In this document: piece after piece, positions 63,279 to 64,000 of the stretch
Numbering within the stretch: position 1 is the first letter of the stretch
Layout: each line of letters begins with the position of its first letter
Assembly (NCBI GenBank): GCA_009767595.1
Contig: VSDK01018159.1
Span: 9,512 to 73,511 of the forward strand
From: Symbiodinium kawagutii
Lineage: Eukaryota; Sar; Dinophyceae; Suessiales; Symbiodiniaceae
DNA: 64,000 nt
Reading direction: 5' to 3'
Made by a program: the position numbers and the translations under genes
The notes under the pieces: generated by a model
What the model saw: only the letters and a program-made list of their open reading frames with translations
The model's database searches: none
Told to the model about the DNA's origin: nothing

Positions 63279-64000
63279 GTTATGACCGCCTTTCTCTGGC
63301 AGAATCTGCCACAAAGCTGCGCACAGCGTTTGTTATGACCGCCTTTCTCTGGCAGAATCTGCCACAAAGCTGTGCACAGCGTTTGTTATGACCGCCTTTC
63401 TCTGGCAGAATCTGCCAAAAAGCTGCGCATAGCGTTTGTTATGGCCGCCTTTCTCGGGCAGAATCTGTCACAAAGCTGCGCGTAGCGTTTGTTATGACCG
63501 CCTTTCTCGAGTTTACAATCTGCCACAAAGCTGCGCACAGTGTTTGTTATGACCGCCTTTCTCTTTCTTACAATCAGCCACAAAGCTGTGCATAGCGTTT
63601 GTTATGACCGCCTTTCTCTGGCAGAATCTGCCACAAAGCTGCGCATGGCGTTTGTTATGACCGCCTTTCTCTTTCTTACAATCAGCCACAAAGCTGTGCA
63701 TAGCGTTTGTTATGACCGCCTTTCTCTGGCAGAATCTGCCACAAAGCTGTGCATAGCGTTTGTTATGACCGCCTTTCTCTGGCAGAATCTGCCACAAAGC
63801 TGCGCATGGCGTTTGTTATGACCGCCTTTCTCTTTCTTACAATCAGCCACAAAGCTGTGCATAGCGTTTGTTATGACCGCCTTTCTCTGGCAGAATCTGC
63901 CACAAAGCTGCGCACAGCGTTTGTTATGACCGCCTTTCTCTGGCAGAATCTGCCACAAAGCTGCGCATGGCGTTTGTTATGACCGCCTTTCTCTTTCTTA
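63279..64000. repeat. 53/55-bp satellite, right part
   Basis: Continuation of the array at 53018-53426, about 13 units to the window edge, with the same two unit types. The first five bases are the copia target duplication. The array continues past the window. Confidence 0.95.

Overview
The window looks like nuclear DNA of a dinoflagellate, probably a Symbiodiniaceae-type alga (inference). The reasons are: a relict of the dinoflagellate spliced leader directly upstream of an ORF (4142-4152); genes broken into short exons with loose donors; sparse genes among many kinds of tandem repeat; cytosine-C5 methyltransferase (MTase) gene families; and very young retroelements with dinoflagellate-style accessory domains. 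There are no bacterial operons, ribosome binding sites, tRNAs or rRNAs that I can see. All exon limits are approximate because splice sites were judged by eye.

Layout. 0-9.6 kb: degenerate repeats, an SL-tagged intronless reading frame with a one-base frame break (3592-4135), and a plus-strand C5-MTase-like gene or pseudogene (about 5.26-7.66 kb). 9.65-16.41 kb: one LINE-type retrotransposon flanked by a 12-bp target duplication, its 5' half (RNase H + endonuclease) inverted against its 3' half (reverse transcriptase + zinc fingers + a PPC domain), as twin priming produces. 16.4-25 kb: several tandem repeats, a tyrosine recombinase gene (19.5-20.7 kb, minus), and a 1.8-kb, 64-bp-period minisatellite. 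25-51 kb: a run of minus-strand, intron-rich genes: an unidentified multi-exon gene (26.6-33.6 kb), a C5-MTase gene with motifs I, IV, VI, VIII, IX and X recognisable in successive exons (34.9-39.6 kb), an exon with a 12-residue repeat (40.4-41.0 kb), and a large gene with a transposase-like region and a PHD-like zinc signature (44.7-50.7 kb). 51-64 kb: CATCAA-type repeats, an assembly gap, and a 53/55-bp satellite interrupted by an apparently intact Ty1/copia-type LTR element (53427-63278) with identical 136-bp LTRs, a polypurine tract and a 5-bp target duplication.

How it fits together. The two retroelements are unrelated in their replication enzymes, but both carry a domain with the same order of motifs: an F-x-G loop, an acidic strand, a (G/V)GPPC loop, a P-x-x-V/P-R segment and an E-x/S-P segment. 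It resembles a diverged C5-MTase fold. The copia element additionally encodes a dUTPase with recognisable motifs downstream of RNase H. Together with the two stand-alone MTase genes, this gives four methyltransferase or methyltransferase-like units in 64 kb.
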